A stretch of 64,000 nt of DNA from the NCBI RefSeq assembly GCF_014925405.1, contig NZ_AQHJ01000023.1:1-64000 (forward strand), read 5' to 3'. This stretch comes from Pseudoalteromonas ulvae UL12 (lineage in GTDB: Bacteria; Pseudomonadota; Gammaproteobacteria; Enterobacterales; Alteromonadaceae). The number at the start of each line of letters is the position of its first letter. Within the stretch, counting starts at the first letter, position 1. Under the pieces are notes generated by a model. The model saw nothing but the letters and a program-made list of their open reading frames with translations. It was not told the DNA's origin and did not search any database. Below are positions 52,396-62,725 of this stretch, piece after piece. Made by a program: the position numbers and the translations under genes.

Positions 52396-53916
52396 TTATT
52401 CAGACACATCTTCATTATGCAGTTCTAAACCTGATGACATCGCATCTTCACGATCTGATTTCGCGGCATCATTTCGTAGTTCTTCAATACGATTTAAATA
52501 GTCTTGATTAATATCACCAGTGACATAGTGACCATCAAAAACAGATGTTTCGAACTCTTTGATTTCTGGATTTTCTTTTGAAACCGCCGCAATCAAATCT
52601 GGAAGAGATTGATAAATTAATCCATCTGAACCTATGCTGGCGTTAATGTCTTCGACTTCACGACCATGCGCAATCAATTCACTTGCAGATGGCATATCAA
52701 TGCCATACACATTTGGAAAACGCACTTCTGGTGCCGCTGATGCAAAGTACACATTTTTTGCACCTGCTTCCCTTGCCATTTCAACAATTTGAGCAGAAGT
52801 TGTACCACGTACAATCGAATCATCAACCAGTAATACATTTTTACCTTTAAACTCACGATCAATCGCATTGAGTTTACGGCGCACAGACTTTTTGCGCTCT
52901 TCTTGGCCTGGCATGATAAACGTACGGCCAATGTAACGGTTTTTTACAAAACCTTGACGGTACGGCAAGTTCAGAACTGACGCAATTTCTAACGCGATAT
53001 CACATGATGTTTCAGGAATTGGAATCACAACATCAATGTCTTTATCTGACCATTCCCGAGCGATTTTCTCACCCAACTTTGTTCCCATATTAACGCGAGT
53101 TGCGTAGACAGACATTTTATCAATTGTTGAATCAGGACGCGCAAAATAGACAAATTCAAAGATACAAGGAGAGTATGTTGCATGCTCAGAACACTGCTGC
53201 GAAAACAACTTACCATCAGTGGTCACAAAAATAGCTTCGCCTGGTGCAACATCACGTATGAATTTAAAACCATCAGCATCTAGTGCAACACTTTCAGACG
53301 CAAACATATACTCGACGCCTTTGGCTGTTTCACGCTTACCAAATACTAACGGACGAATTCCGTTAGCATCACGAAACGCGAGCATTCCATGACCAATGAT
53401 CATCGCAATAGCTGCATAACCACCCACCACTTTATCATTGACCGTAGTAACGGCGGTAAAAATGTCGTCTGGTGATAAATGAAGCGTATCTGGTTTTGCA
53501 AGCTCATGAGCGAGTACATTCAATAGCACTTCAGAATCTGAGGTTGTATTTACATGGCGCTTCGCAACTGAAAAAAGCTCTTCTTTTAAAGACTCAGCAT
53601 TGGTTAAGTTACCGTTATGAGCTAAAGAGATGCCAAATGGAGAGTTAACATAAAACGGCTGCGCTTCAGCAGAGCTTGATGAGCCTGCTGTTGGGTAACG
53701 GACATGACCAATACCCATATTGCCTTGTAAACGCTTCATATGACGAGTATGGAACACGTCTTTTACTAATCCATTATCTTTACGTAAATTAAACGTATTA
53801 CGATCTATGGTGATGATGCCCGCTGCATCTTGGCCTCTATGTTGTAACACAGTTAAGCCATCATAAATCGCCTGATTAACAGGAGAAGTTCCGACTATAC
53901 CAACAATACCACACAT
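52396..53916 (-). CDS. purF: Amidophosphoribosyltransferase
   Basis: This enzyme is the first committed step of purine synthesis. The mature N-terminus MCGIVGIVG puts the catalytic Cys at position 2 with no propeptide. The PRPP-binding [13 protein letters not shown] motif lies near residue 365. At 506 aa it is full length. It is the last gene of a cluster with cvpA, 17 bp upstream, the order found in E. coli. Confidence 0.98.
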   Translation of the reverse strand: MCGIVGIVGTSPVNQAIYDGLTVLQHRGQDAAGIITIDRNTFNLRKDNGLVKDVFHTRHMKRLQGNMGIGHVRYPTAGSSSSAEAQPFYVNSPFGISLAHNGNLTNAESLKEELFSVAKRHVNTTSDSEVLLNVLAHELAKPDTLHLSPDDIFTAVTTVNDKVVGGYAAIAMIIGHGMLAFRDANGIRPLVFGKRETAKGVEYMFASESVALDADGFKFIRDVAPGEAIFVTTDGKLFSQQCSEHATYSPCIFEFVYFARPDSTIDKMSVYATRVNMGTKLGEKIAREWSDKDIDVVIPIPETSCDIALEIASVLNLPYRQGFVKNRYIGRTFIMPGQEERKKSVRRKLNAIDREFKGKNVLLVDDSIVRGTTSAQIVEMAREAGAKNVYFASAAPEVRFPNVYGIDMPSASELIAHGREVEDINASIGSDGLIYQSLPDLIAAVSKENPEIKEFETSVFDGHYVTGDINQDYLNRIEELRNDAAKSDREDAMSSGLELHNEDVSE

Positions 53917-53933
53917 GTAATTATCCTCGCCGA

Positions 53934-54428
53934 TTAACGGTTTACAGAAGTTAGAAAGCTTGAGTTATTTTCGAGATAGGCAAAAAACCATTCGATCACA
54001 AATCCAAATTCAGGAATTAAAATTGAATCTCCCCACCACTGCGTTTTTGGCGCAGATGTGAAAGCATCTAGAAAAAATAAAATGGCGCTCACCACCAGCA
54101 CACCACGCAAACCACCGAATACCAAACCGAATATTCTGTCAGTACCCGACAAGCCTGTGCGTTGAACTAGTTGGCCTAAAATATAGTTTAAAATCCCACC
54201 GACAATTAGGGTGGAAAAAAATAAAATGGCGACAGCCGCTGCATTTCTTAACAGTGGCTCGCTGATTTGCGTCAAAAACGCAGCAAGATGTTCGTAGAAA
54301 AAACTAGAGATGAAAAAAGCACTTGCCCAAACAGCAAGTGACATGGCTTCTTTGACAAAGCCGCGAAGCAAACTAACACATGTCGAAATCGCAATAATAC
54401 CTAAAATGGTATAATCAACCCAGATCAT
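53934..54428 (-). CDS. cvpA: Colicin V production protein CvpA
   Basis: This 164-aa inner-membrane protein has four helices and the conserved [12 protein letters not shown] and [16 protein letters not shown] motifs. It is coupled by position to purF. The precise biochemical role is unknown; in enterobacteria it affects envelope and bile resistance and purF operon function. Confidence 0.93.
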   Translation of the reverse strand: MIWVDYTILGIIAISTCVSLLRGFVKEAMSLAVWASAFFISSFFYEHLAAFLTQISEPLLRNAAAVAILFFSTLIVGGILNYILGQLVQRTGLSGTDRIFGLVFGGLRGVLVVSAILFFLDAFTSAPKTQWWGDSILIPEFGFVIEWFFAYLENNSSFLTSVNR

Positions 54429-54489
54429 ATAAAACCAGCCATAGTTAATTTCGGGCGCATTCTATAAGAGAAGGGCTGAAATTGCCAGA

Positions 54490-55113
54490 TCATTTTGCAA
54501 TTTCAAAGACGGTGACTTTGCCATTGAGCTTAGTCAGAGCCTTTAATTTACTCAATTGAGCTTCCAATATTTCTTTTTCAAGCTCTGGGCCTACATAGAC
54601 TTTTGTAAGGGTACCAGATGGCGTTTCAACGGGGCGAGTGAACGCAGTAAAGCCAGCACCTTTTAACTTCGCAAGTAGGTTATCGACATTACCTCGATCA
54701 GAAAAGCTGCCAAGTTGAATCACATATGCAAAGTCGCTTAGATTGGATTCTGCGGGGCGCTCAAATGATGCTTCAGGCTTCACAACTGACACACTAACAT
54801 TAGTTTGCTCGTCTGCTGTTAAAGGCTGTTGAATTAAATCATCACTGCTTGGTGTTTGCTCTTCGGTCAATAAATGGTCTTGTGCGACAATATCTTCAAC
54901 CTGAGTCGATTTTGCGGGTAGCGCAGCGTCAATCTCAGCATCGCTGGGTGGGGCTTGTAAATCGAACTTTTTAAATTCAGGACGATCAGGAATCGTTTTA
55001 AATCCTTCTTTAAGTTGGACTTTCTCACCATCTAAAATATTTGGAATAAACACAATAGCGGCCACTAAAACAATTACGGTGCCAACAAGTCGATTTACAA
55101 ACACAGAATTCAC
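54490..55113 (-). CDS. dedD: SPOR-domain protein DedD
   Basis: This 207-aa protein has one N-terminal membrane helix (about residues 8-25), a Pro/Glu/Asp-rich linker, and a C-terminal SPOR domain (about 130-205, YVIQLGSFSDRGNVDNLLAKL). It probably binds septal glycan during division. The ORF begins immediately after the folC stop, as in E. coli accD-folC-dedD-cvpA-purF. Confidence 0.92.
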   Translation of the reverse strand: MNSVFVNRLVGTVIVLVAAIVFIPNILDGEKVQLKEGFKTIPDRPEFKKFDLQAPPSDAEIDAALPAKSTQVEDIVAQDHLLTEEQTPSSDDLIQQPLTADEQTNVSVSVVKPEASFERPAESNLSDFAYVIQLGSFSDRGNVDNLLAKLKGAGFTAFTRPVETPSGTLTKVYVGPELEKEILEAQLSKLKALTKLNGKVTVFEIAK

Positions 55114-56400
55114 CTACGCTTCCTTTTTCTCTCGCCAGTATGTCACTGCATCAGCCACGGTAAAAAAAGAGCCGAAAACAATCAATAACTGCTTATTATT
55201 GGTTATAAGTTGATTATCTAACGCAGTGGCTATAGAAGCAAACTTTTGCACATTACCGATACCCAGCTCAGCTAATACCTCAGCTAAAAGATGATTGTCA
55301 GCTCCTCGGGCACACTGTAATGATGCAACATTCCAAATATCAATGCTGTCAGTCAATGCCGATAACGCTGCTTTTTGGTCTTTATCTTTAAGCATACCGA
55401 CCAATGCATGAATTTCATACCCTTGTTGTTTGTATTGCTGCAATTGAGTGGCTAAATAAGTTGCCGACTCTGGATTGTGCGCCACATCAACGATAACAAA
55501 AGGCGCAGCACTTATCGTCTCAAAACGCCCTTCGACGTGAAGCGACCCTAGCACATCATGAACAACTTGCTGACTGGGTAACGCTGATAACTGAGCCAAT
55601 GTCGTTAATGCCGTCGCGACATTTTGCACTGGAATAGCAGGTTTGCTAAATTCGCGTTTTAGTGAACCAAACTGCCAAACATATCCAGAATCTGTACTGC
55701 TGAGTTGATAATCTCGTTGAGCTAAACACACTGAGGCATCGACTAATTGTCCGTGAGCTAACACCGACTCAGGAATCGCCAAATCCCCAACAATGGCAGG
55801 CGTGTTTGAGCGAAAGATCCCTGCTTTTTCGAACCCAACCAGCTCACGTGTATCGCCTAAATACTCTTTATGATCTAAATCAATGGTCGTAATGACGCTG
55901 GCAACTGGGGTCACAATATTGGTGGCATCTAAACGCCCACCTAAGCCGACTTCTAATAAAATGTAATCAGGAGCTGTACGACGAAAAATTTCCAGCGCCC
56001 CCAAAGTCCCATATTCAAAATAGGTCAATGACGTCTCACCGCGACCTTGCTCTAAGCAATCAAAGGCAGAGATATGATACTCATCATTGAGCTGCTGACC
56101 ATTCAAACGCACTCGTTCATTATATTTAATCAAATGAGGTGATGCATACGTTCCAACAGTGAAGTTTTGAGCAAGTAGCAAAGCTTCTAAACAACGTGCT
56201 GTTGTACCTTTGCCATTTGTGCCGGCGATTAAGATTATTTTACTAGGAAGAGAGAGTAGACCGAGTTTTTGTGCGACTTCTGTAACACGAGACAATCCCA
56301 TTTCGATATTAACAGGATGGATGCCTTCTAAATAACAAAGCCAATCATCAAGGCTAGATGATTGGCTAGGAATATGTTGTGACATTAAATTACTCAACAA
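55114..56400 (-). CDS. folC: Bifunctional dihydrofolate/folylpolyglutamate synthase
   Basis: This Mur ligase-family enzyme adds Glu to dihydropteroate or folates. The P-loop is AGTNGKGTTAR near residue 60; TYASPHLIKYNERVR, LEVGLGGRLDATN and VDVAHNPES are conserved substrate motifs. At 428 aa it is full length. It lies 8 bp after accD. Confidence 0.97.
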   Translation of the reverse strand: MLSNLMSQHIPSQSSSLDDWLCYLEGIHPVNIEMGLSRVTEVAQKLGLLSLPSKIILIAGTNGKGTTARCLEALLLAQNFTVGTYASPHLIKYNERVRLNGQQLNDEYHISAFDCLEQGRGETSLTYFEYGTLGALEIFRRTAPDYILLEVGLGGRLDATNIVTPVASVITTIDLDHKEYLGDTRELVGFEKAGIFRSNTPAIVGDLAIPESVLAHGQLVDASVCLAQRDYQLSSTDSGYVWQFGSLKREFSKPAIPVQNVATALTTLAQLSALPSQQVVHDVLGSLHVEGRFETISAAPFVIVDVAHNPESATYLATQLQQYKQQGYEIHALVGMLKDKDQKAALSALTDSIDIWNVASLQCARGADNHLLAEVLAELGIGNVQKFASIATALDNQLITNNKQLLIVFGSFFTVADAVTYWREKKEA

Positions 56401-56408
56401 TAAAAATG

Positions 56409-57281
56409 TTATGCAATTCTATGTTCTTGCTCCGGTGACGGCAAGTTCATAAACTTAGCGACTAATCGCGCTAGTTTATCACGCATTTCACGGCGATCCA
56501 CAATCATATCAATCGCGCCATGCTCAAGTAAAAACTCACTACGCTGGAACCCTTCAGGAAGCGTTTCACGTACCGTTTGTTCAATCACTCGAGGGCCAGC
56601 AAAACCAATCAGCGCTTTAGGCTCTGCCACATTAATATCACCTAACATGGCTAAAGATGCCGATACACCGCCCATGGTTGGATCCGTCAATACTGAGACA
56701 AAAGGTAAGCCTTTTTCACTCATTTTTGCTAATGCTGCACTGGTTTTAGCCATTTGCATCAATGACATTAATGCTTCTTGCATCCGTGCGCCGCCTGATG
56801 CAGAAAAACAAATCAATGGCATATTATGCTCTAAGCATAAATTAACTGCATCGACAAAACGAGCGCCAACAACCGATGCCATTGAGCCACCCATGAAGGA
56901 AAACTCAAATGCAACTGCAGCAACAGGCACACCTTTTAAACGCCCTGTCATTGCAACTAATGCATCTTTTTCACCGCTGACTTTTTGAGCCGCAGTAATG
57001 CGATCACTGTATTTTTTTGAGTCTTTAAATTTCAAGACGTCTTTTGGTTCATGCTCAGTGCCAATTTCAACACGATCAGCATCATCGAGGAAATACTCTA
57101 AACGCTTACGCGCGCTGACTCGCATGTGGTGATTACACTTTGGACAAACGCCTAACTCTTTTTCAAGTTCTGCTTTATATAAAATCGCATCACAATCAGT
57201 ACATTTGGCCCAAACGCCTTCTGGAATTTCTTTACGGCCTGACGATTTTGTTTTAGGTAAGATCTTTTCTAACCAGCTCAT
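56409..57281 (-). CDS. accD: Acetyl-CoA carboxylase carboxyltransferase subunit beta
   Basis: This subunit of the malonyl-CoA-forming enzyme has an N-terminal zinc ribbon with C27, C30, C46 and C49 (CTDC, CPKC). The carboxyltransferase core includes [11 protein letters not shown] and GGVSAS. I start it at ATG 57281 (MSWLEKILP, 290 aa), as in E. coli, with AAGAGA upstream; a frame from 57341 would add 20 non-family residues. Confidence 0.97.
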   Translation of the reverse strand: MSWLEKILPKTKSSGRKEIPEGVWAKCTDCDAILYKAELEKELGVCPKCNHHMRVSARKRLEYFLDDADRVEIGTEHEPKDVLKFKDSKKYSDRITAAQKVSGEKDALVAMTGRLKGVPVAAVAFEFSFMGGSMASVVGARFVDAVNLCLEHNMPLICFSASGGARMQEALMSLMQMAKTSAALAKMSEKGLPFVSVLTDPTMGGVSASLAMLGDINVAEPKALIGFAGPRVIEQTVRETLPEGFQRSEFLLEHGAIDMIVDRREMRDKLARLVAKFMNLPSPEQEHRIA

Positions 57282-57429
57282 TCGCAATTCTCTTAATGCT
57301 AAATATTCGTTCGCGTGATGACTGCCAAGGTGAGCAGACAAATTTTTTCAATTAAAACATTATTTCTGAGACTAAGGTATAAAAAACTGGTCTTAGTTGT
57401 CAGGATTTCATGCTAATTACACTATAAAA

Positions 57430-58218
57430 TTAATAATCAGGTAAAAACAAAGGCCCTGGATGGGTCTTTGGGATCCCCCATTGCGCGGGATAATCCACAT
57501 CAACTAAGTAGAGACCCGCCGCTTTTGCTGTCGCGCTGGCTTGCGTACGGTCTTTTGCGGCAAGAATTTCTTGCATCCACTCGGGTGGATATTTACCTGT
57601 GCCGATATCAATTAAACACCCGGTAATATTGCGCACCATATGATGTAAAAACGCGTTGGCTTTAATATCAATCACCACAAAGTCGCCAAAGCGGTCGACT
57701 CTAAGATGGCTGATATTTCTAAATGGCGTATTTGATTGGCAATGAACCGCTCTAAAAGAGGTAAAATCGTTTTCGCCTAACAAGCAATCTGTTGCTTGCT
57801 GCATCAAATTAACATTTAACGGTAAGTGGTAATGGCTGATGCCATTTTTAAGAATACCCGGACGATTATTATGATTTAGTATCACATACCGATAGCGACG
57901 TGCCGTAGCACTAAAGCGCGCGTGAAATTCGCTGTCAACTTCTTGTGCCCACCTTACTGCGATAGCATCAGGTAATAAAGAGTTCATCCCAAGATAAAAA
58001 GCACTGATGTCACGCTTTGCGTCTGTATCAAAATGAACAACTTGACCTGTGCCATGAACACCTGAATCAGTACGACCTGCACACACCACTTCAACGGGAT
58101 GATTACAAATACTAGACAGCGCTTTTTCAACTTCTTCTTGCACGCTGATCACATTACTTTGGCGTTGCCAACCAAAGTATTGAGAACCGTCGTATTCGAC
58201 ACCTAAAGCTATTCGCAT
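57430..58218 (-). CDS. truA: tRNA pseudouridine synthase TruA (Psi38-40)
   Basis: This enzyme modifies the anticodon stem-loop of tRNAs. The catalytic Asp51 lies in [18 protein letters not shown], and the family [11 protein letters not shown] lies near residue 200. The start at 58218 ([11 protein letters not shown], 262 aa) is preferred over a frame from 58317 whose added residues are unlike the family. A 148-bp gap separates it from accD. Together with TruB and MiaB/MiaE it gives several tRNA modification enzymes in this window. Confidence 0.97.
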   Translation of the reverse strand: MRIALGVEYDGSQYFGWQRQSNVISVQEEVEKALSSICNHPVEVVCAGRTDSGVHGTGQVVHFDTDAKRDISAFYLGMNSLLPDAIAVRWAQEVDSEFHARFSATARRYRYVILNHNNRPGILKNGISHYHLPLNVNLMQQATDCLLGENDFTSFRAVHCQSNTPFRNISHLRVDRFGDFVVIDIKANAFLHHMVRNITGCLIDIGTGKYPPEWMQEILAAKDRTQASATAKAAGLYLVDVDYPAQWGIPKTHPGPLFLPDY

Positions 58219-58388
58219 ATTTTCCCACTGAATATTAATCAATAATAACGTGCAATTATATAAAACTATCGAACAAACAAAAAGTGCTCTTTTACCATAA
58301 CGACGACTGTGCATCATAAATCACCTCTAAAAAAGGTGTATAAGTGCACACCAAAGAGCCCGCTCAAATCTAAAAAATGAACATAAAA

Positions 58389-58412
58389 AAAGCAGCTAAT
58401 AATAGCTGCTTT
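58389..58412 (-). terminator. Terminator after chitinase A
   Basis: A perfect 10-bp stem AAAGCAGCTA/TAGCTGCTTT with loop ATAA lies 21 bases after the chiA stop and is followed on the minus strand by a U run. It marks the end of the chitinolytic transcript. Confidence 0.88.
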
Positions 58413-58433
58413 GGGTGTCATCTAGGGATTACC

Positions 58434-61058
58434 TTATTGTTTAGTCCAAACACCTGATTGGCCCGGCTCTTCACCTTTGGTCCACCAGCCAGCTTTGTAG
58501 GTTGCATTATTATGCGTGACCACATCACCGCCGTTGTAAACTAAATCAGCACGCCAAGCGCGAACTTGTCCATCATCAGGAATAACTTCTTCCCATGGGC
58601 CGCCTTGATCAGGTTGATTACCTTGTGTCCACCATTTAGCACGATATTGTTTACCGTTGAACAAGACAGTATCGCCAGCTAAATAAATTTTACTCGCTTG
58701 CCAAGTTGTATCGCCCCCACCCGTTGTTGTATTTGTCACTGTAACAACAAAACTGGTCGATGCCGATGCTTTGCCATCTGATACTGACACTGATACGGTA
58801 TAGTCAGTGTCTGATGTCACATTTGCAGCGGTTAATGTGACATTTGACCCCGTGCCTGACAACGTCAGACCTGCAGGGACTGTCCACTCATAAGATAATG
58901 CATCGTTATCAGCATCTGATGCCACTGCCGCTACATTAATTGCTTGACCTTCTTCAACAGATACATTCGCAATCGTTTCAATCACAGGAGCTGTGTTTGC
59001 GGCATCAGCTGCTAATACACGAACAGTTGCAGATTTGCTGACGGTATCCGTGCCATCAGAGACTGCCACAGTGACAATGAAATCAGTATCGACTGATACA
59101 GATGGTGCAGTGACGACTAAGTCAGCGCTATCATTACCAGATACAACTAAACCAGCAGGTACTGTCCAAGTATAAGTAAGTGGGTCATTGTCACGATCAG
59201 AGGCGCTCGCTGAGACTGTTACTTGCTCACCCGTTTTGACACTGACTAAAGCAGGTACAGATACCACAGGTTTTGCATTAACCGGGCCACCTGTACTACC
59301 TAACCCTTCATGCATGGCATTTAAAATATCGCCGTTATCTGCATCAATTTCCCAAGCAAACAAACCGCCTAGACCTAAAGTATTGGCATATTGACCTTTA
59401 GCTATCGTTGAACGAGGGCTATCGTATGTCACTAATTTACCTGTTGCGCGGTTCCAAACATACGCACCTTGTGCTTGCTCATCATAACCAACTTCAAAGC
59501 CATTGATACCCGTGCCTGATGCGCCAATCATGGAAGACTTGATGCCTTTATAGTCAATGACACCTGCTTCCCAAACACCTTGCTCTTTTGTGCCTGTAAG
59601 CTTTCCATTACCCGGCGCCGTGAACGGATTATCAGGGTTAGTCGCGTTTGCTGGATAAACACCTTCCCATCCACGGCCATACATAGCTGTACCGAGTACT
59701 ATTTTCTCTGGTGCAACACCTTGTTGTAATAACAACTGAATACCGTTATCAGTGGTATAAGCAGGCCCCTTACGCGGTTGGCCTTTGTCATCAAGTCCTG
59801 TGCCAGCACACTCATCAGGACTCATGTGTTCACCACAATATAACGCGGTTTGATGACCCGTTACGTTGTTCCAACCACCGAAGAAATCATAGGTCATGGC
59901 AAAAATGTAATCCATGTACTGCGCGGCTTGAAGATAGTTAACATCTTCAATCTTGTCATAACCCATGCCGATTGCTGATGTGAGCTGATATTCTTTGCCT
60001 GTTTCAGCGCTGAGTTCTGTTAACATGGCACGAAGCTCTTGCATTAAGGCAATGTAAGCTGGACCGTCTTTGACCGGATCGCCTAAATTTGCATTAGGGC
60101 CACCGCCACCTGGAAATTCCCAGTCAATATCCACACCATCATAAAACTTCCACGTTTTTAAGAATTCACGAACCGATGCAACAAACACATCACGGTTCTT
60201 TTTATCAGTGAAACCATGAAACGGATCAGACAGCGTCCATCCACCGACAGACGGTAAAATTTTAAGATCAGGATAGCGCTGTTTTAGTGCCATCATTTGC
60301 GAATAAGTACCGCGGATGGGATCTTTGGCATCAACACCCGGTAGTGACTTTTGGATTGCAGCCCAAGGGTCGTGAATAACCACTTCGTAATCTTGTGAGT
60401 CACCACAAGCTTTTTGTAAAGCACGCCAGCTGTTACCATTTTCGATTTCTTTTAGTGATTCATTAGGCCCACAAATTGGCACAAAACCATACAAAATATG
60501 TGTTAAGTTTTTGCCAGGCACTTTGGTTACATCAAAATCACGCCCGTAAATCCCCCACTCGACAAAATAAGCACCCACCACTTTGTTTGGATCAGTATTA
60601 AAATCACGGTTATTTGGATCGTAGTTCATTGGTAATGGCGCTAAATGCCCACCATCTGTGTCAGCAATAACAATTTTTTTCTCCGCACTGCTTGCACATT
60701 CAGCGCCTTGGCAAAGTTGCATCGTCATTTGATGACGTCCAGATTTGGTATATGGGAATGTCACTGTGCCGGTTTTTGTTCCTGGCGCTAACTGACCTTC
60801 GTTGACCACCACGCCATCAAATAAAATTTTGTAGCTATCGCCACCTTCACCGCTCCAGGCACTCCACTTTATTGCGATGTCGACTTGATCTTTACGTGTC
60901 ACTAATGATTTATACGAACCTTGACCGTCAATATTGACATCAACAAACGAATAAAGCTGATCTTCCCAGCTTAAGCTTGGGGTTGAAGGGGCTGCTGTGG
61001 CATGCATGCTTGCCAATGCGGCTGCGACAGCCAATGCTGAGGTGAGTTTTTTATACAT
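58434..61058 (-). CDS. chiA: Secreted GH18 chitinase A
   Basis: This 874-aa endo/exochitinase has a signal peptide (about 1-22, ending TAA). A ChiA N-terminal beta domain (24-135) precedes the GH18 barrel (about 160-585) with the catalytic DGVDIDWE at 307-314 (Glu314 as proton donor) and SVGGW near 270. Two PKD/Ig-like repeats occupy about 595-780. Two C-terminal CBM5/12-type chitin-binding modules carry AKWWTQG and AGWWTKG cores. It resembles Serratia-type ChiA in its catalytic part. A GAGAG lies upstream of the ATG. It is third in the cluster after the LPMO, separated by 39 bp. Confidence 0.96.
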   Translation of the reverse strand: MYKKLTSALAVAAALASMHATAAPSTPSLSWEDQLYSFVDVNIDGQGSYKSLVTRKDQVDIAIKWSAWSGEGGDSYKILFDGVVVNEGQLAPGTKTGTVTFPYTKSGRHQMTMQLCQGAECASSAEKKIVIADTDGGHLAPLPMNYDPNNRDFNTDPNKVVGAYFVEWGIYGRDFDVTKVPGKNLTHILYGFVPICGPNESLKEIENGNSWRALQKACGDSQDYEVVIHDPWAAIQKSLPGVDAKDPIRGTYSQMMALKQRYPDLKILPSVGGWTLSDPFHGFTDKKNRDVFVASVREFLKTWKFYDGVDIDWEFPGGGGPNANLGDPVKDGPAYIALMQELRAMLTELSAETGKEYQLTSAIGMGYDKIEDVNYLQAAQYMDYIFAMTYDFFGGWNNVTGHQTALYCGEHMSPDECAGTGLDDKGQPRKGPAYTTDNGIQLLLQQGVAPEKIVLGTAMYGRGWEGVYPANATNPDNPFTAPGNGKLTGTKEQGVWEAGVIDYKGIKSSMIGASGTGINGFEVGYDEQAQGAYVWNRATGKLVTYDSPRSTIAKGQYANTLGLGGLFAWEIDADNGDILNAMHEGLGSTGGPVNAKPVVSVPALVSVKTGEQVTVSASASDRDNDPLTYTWTVPAGLVVSGNDSADLVVTAPSVSVDTDFIVTVAVSDGTDTVSKSATVRVLAADAANTAPVIETIANVSVEEGQAINVAAVASDADNDALSYEWTVPAGLTLSGTGSNVTLTAANVTSDTDYTVSVSVSDGKASASTSFVVTVTNTTTGGGDTTWQASKIYLAGDTVLFNGKQYRAKWWTQGNQPDQGGPWEEVIPDDGQVRAWRADLVYNGGDVVTHNNATYKAGWWTKGEEPGQSGVWTKQ

Positions 61059-61097
61059 AATGTTCTCTCAGTTATTTAGTTAAAATTGAATGTAGAA

Positions 61098-62678
61098 TTA
61101 AAGGGCTTGCCAGACTGATGCTTTCCCAGGCTCTTCGCCTTGAGTCCACCACTTAGCCTGATATTTTGCTCCCAAGTGACTCACTTCACTGCCTCCTGGG
61201 TATGACTTCACTGCTTGCCATTGATCATTACTGGTTGGTGACAGCAACTCCCACGCTGAACTGGTGTCAGGTTTCTCTCCTTTAACCCACCATTTAGCAC
61301 GGTACTTTTGTCCGTTATAAGTAACGATATCACCAGCAGAATAAGCTTTGTTTTCTTGCCACGCAGGATCGGTCGGATCAACCACCGGAGTGTCATTCAC
61401 GGTGACATTAAAGCGCTTTGTCGTGCTTAATTGCCCATCACTGACCGTGACACCGATAATCACTGTGGTATTGGTATCCACTTCGCCCGCGGCAAGTGTT
61501 AAGTTCATTCCCTCTGCGCTATAGGTCAGTGGTGCTGGGACATCGTACGTAAACGTTATGGGATCATTTTCATCATCAAAGGCATGAACATGCACGTTGA
61601 TAGAAGTTGCTTCATCTAGGGATACATCAGCAATGTCATTAACAATCGGTGGGGTATTATCTGGCGCGACTTGCACAGATAACGCAAAGCTATAATCCTT
61701 ATTTACAGCGAATACTTGATTTGAGGCGACATTACTGGCATCAAATGCAATATTGCCATCGGCTCCTTGTACACCCACTTGGAGGTACTGACTGTAATTA
61801 AGGTTAAGTGAATCAGCCAATTGCGCTTGCCAACTAGCTTGATTTTGAGTTGTAACAGCTAATTGCTCACTGACCAACTCTTGGCCTGTGGTATCAAATA
61901 AGCGCAACCACACAGTGTCGCCGACATTGGCTTGCTGTCCTTGACGAACAAAATAGCCCAATGCAAACCAATCGACTGGGGTGACTGTATCTTGTTGGAT
62001 AATAATATCGCTACAGTTATAAAACCCTTCTCCGACGACATCATCCCGTTGCCAACGGGTGTATAACAGTGCTTCCCCTTGTCTATCTGCAGGGATCGCC
62101 ACCTTCATTTCATAGTAACGTTTGTCATCAGGATCTTTGACAAAATCAACATTGCCATAACTTTGCACTAACTCTAAGTCTTGCCACTTCAGAGTATCTG
62201 TCGCTGCATTAAAACTTGGTTTAGATAAATAAAATTGCCAAAAACTTGGGTTATGCGGTGTTGTAGCACGAAAACGAACGTTAATTTCGCCATTAGCGTT
62301 AGGCGTAACCACGGTTTTTTGCCAATCCGCTGAAGGTAAATTCATCCCCCGCTTTTGGTGGCTGCCAGCACTGCATAACGTGCCATCAGGTATATTTGCT
62401 TCAACAGCCGCTTGATTTAAAAAATCAGCAGTATTGACTGAAAACTCATGTTCTTGAATAAACTGAACATGACCCGACTCTAAAAAAGCGGCACGGCAAG
62501 CTAGGTTCGGGATGTTCGAACCATCTTGTGGCCACCAATACCCACCTTGTGCTTCACAAAACGCTTGGCGTGCTTTTGGGCTATCCATGTAACCATGTGC
62601 CGTCACTGACGGTGAGGCTAGAGTAGCAACCAAACCCAGTGCACTTGTGATCAGAGTCACTTTAAAAATAGGTTTCAT
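61098..62678 (-). CDS. AA10 lytic polysaccharide monooxygenase, GbpA-like
   Basis: This secreted copper enzyme cleaves crystalline chitin. After a signal peptide ending VTA, mature His1 (precursor H28, AHGYMDSPKA) and the second histidine in TTPHNPSFWQFY form the copper brace. The AA10 domain runs about 28-200, followed by a GbpA second-domain-like region (205-335), one PKD-like module (340-430) and two CBM5/12 modules (435-526). GGAG lies before the ATG. At 526 aa it is longer than a bare AA10. It is placed between two chitinases, consistent with synergistic action. Confidence 0.95.
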   Translation of the reverse strand: MKPIFKVTLITSALGLVATLASPSVTAHGYMDSPKARQAFCEAQGGYWWPQDGSNIPNLACRAAFLESGHVQFIQEHEFSVNTADFLNQAAVEANIPDGTLCSAGSHQKRGMNLPSADWQKTVVTPNANGEINVRFRATTPHNPSFWQFYLSKPSFNAATDTLKWQDLELVQSYGNVDFVKDPDDKRYYEMKVAIPADRQGEALLYTRWQRDDVVGEGFYNCSDIIIQQDTVTPVDWFALGYFVRQGQQANVGDTVWLRLFDTTGQELVSEQLAVTTQNQASWQAQLADSLNLNYSQYLQVGVQGADGNIAFDASNVASNQVFAVNKDYSFALSVQVAPDNTPPIVNDIADVSLDEATSINVHVHAFDDENDPITFTYDVPAPLTYSAEGMNLTLAAGEVDTNTTVIIGVTVSDGQLSTTKRFNVTVNDTPVVDPTDPAWQENKAYSAGDIVTYNGQKYRAKWWVKGEKPDTSSAWELLSPTSNDQWQAVKSYPGGSEVSHLGAKYQAKWWTQGEEPGKASVWQAL

Positions 62679-62696
62679 ATTTGTCTCCTCAAATGC

Positions 62697-62714
62697 TGAG
62701 GGCCAAAGCCCTCA
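62697..62714 (-). other. Intercistronic hairpin upstream of the LPMO gene
   Basis: A perfect 7-bp stem TGAGGGC/GCCCTCA with loop CAAA can be extended by ATG/CAT past a mismatch. It lies 18 bases upstream of the LPMO start and just before its GGAG. No U run follows, so it may protect the upstream chitinase mRNA or lower LPMO translation rather than terminate. Confidence 0.65.
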
Positions 62715-62725
62715 ACATTGATTGA

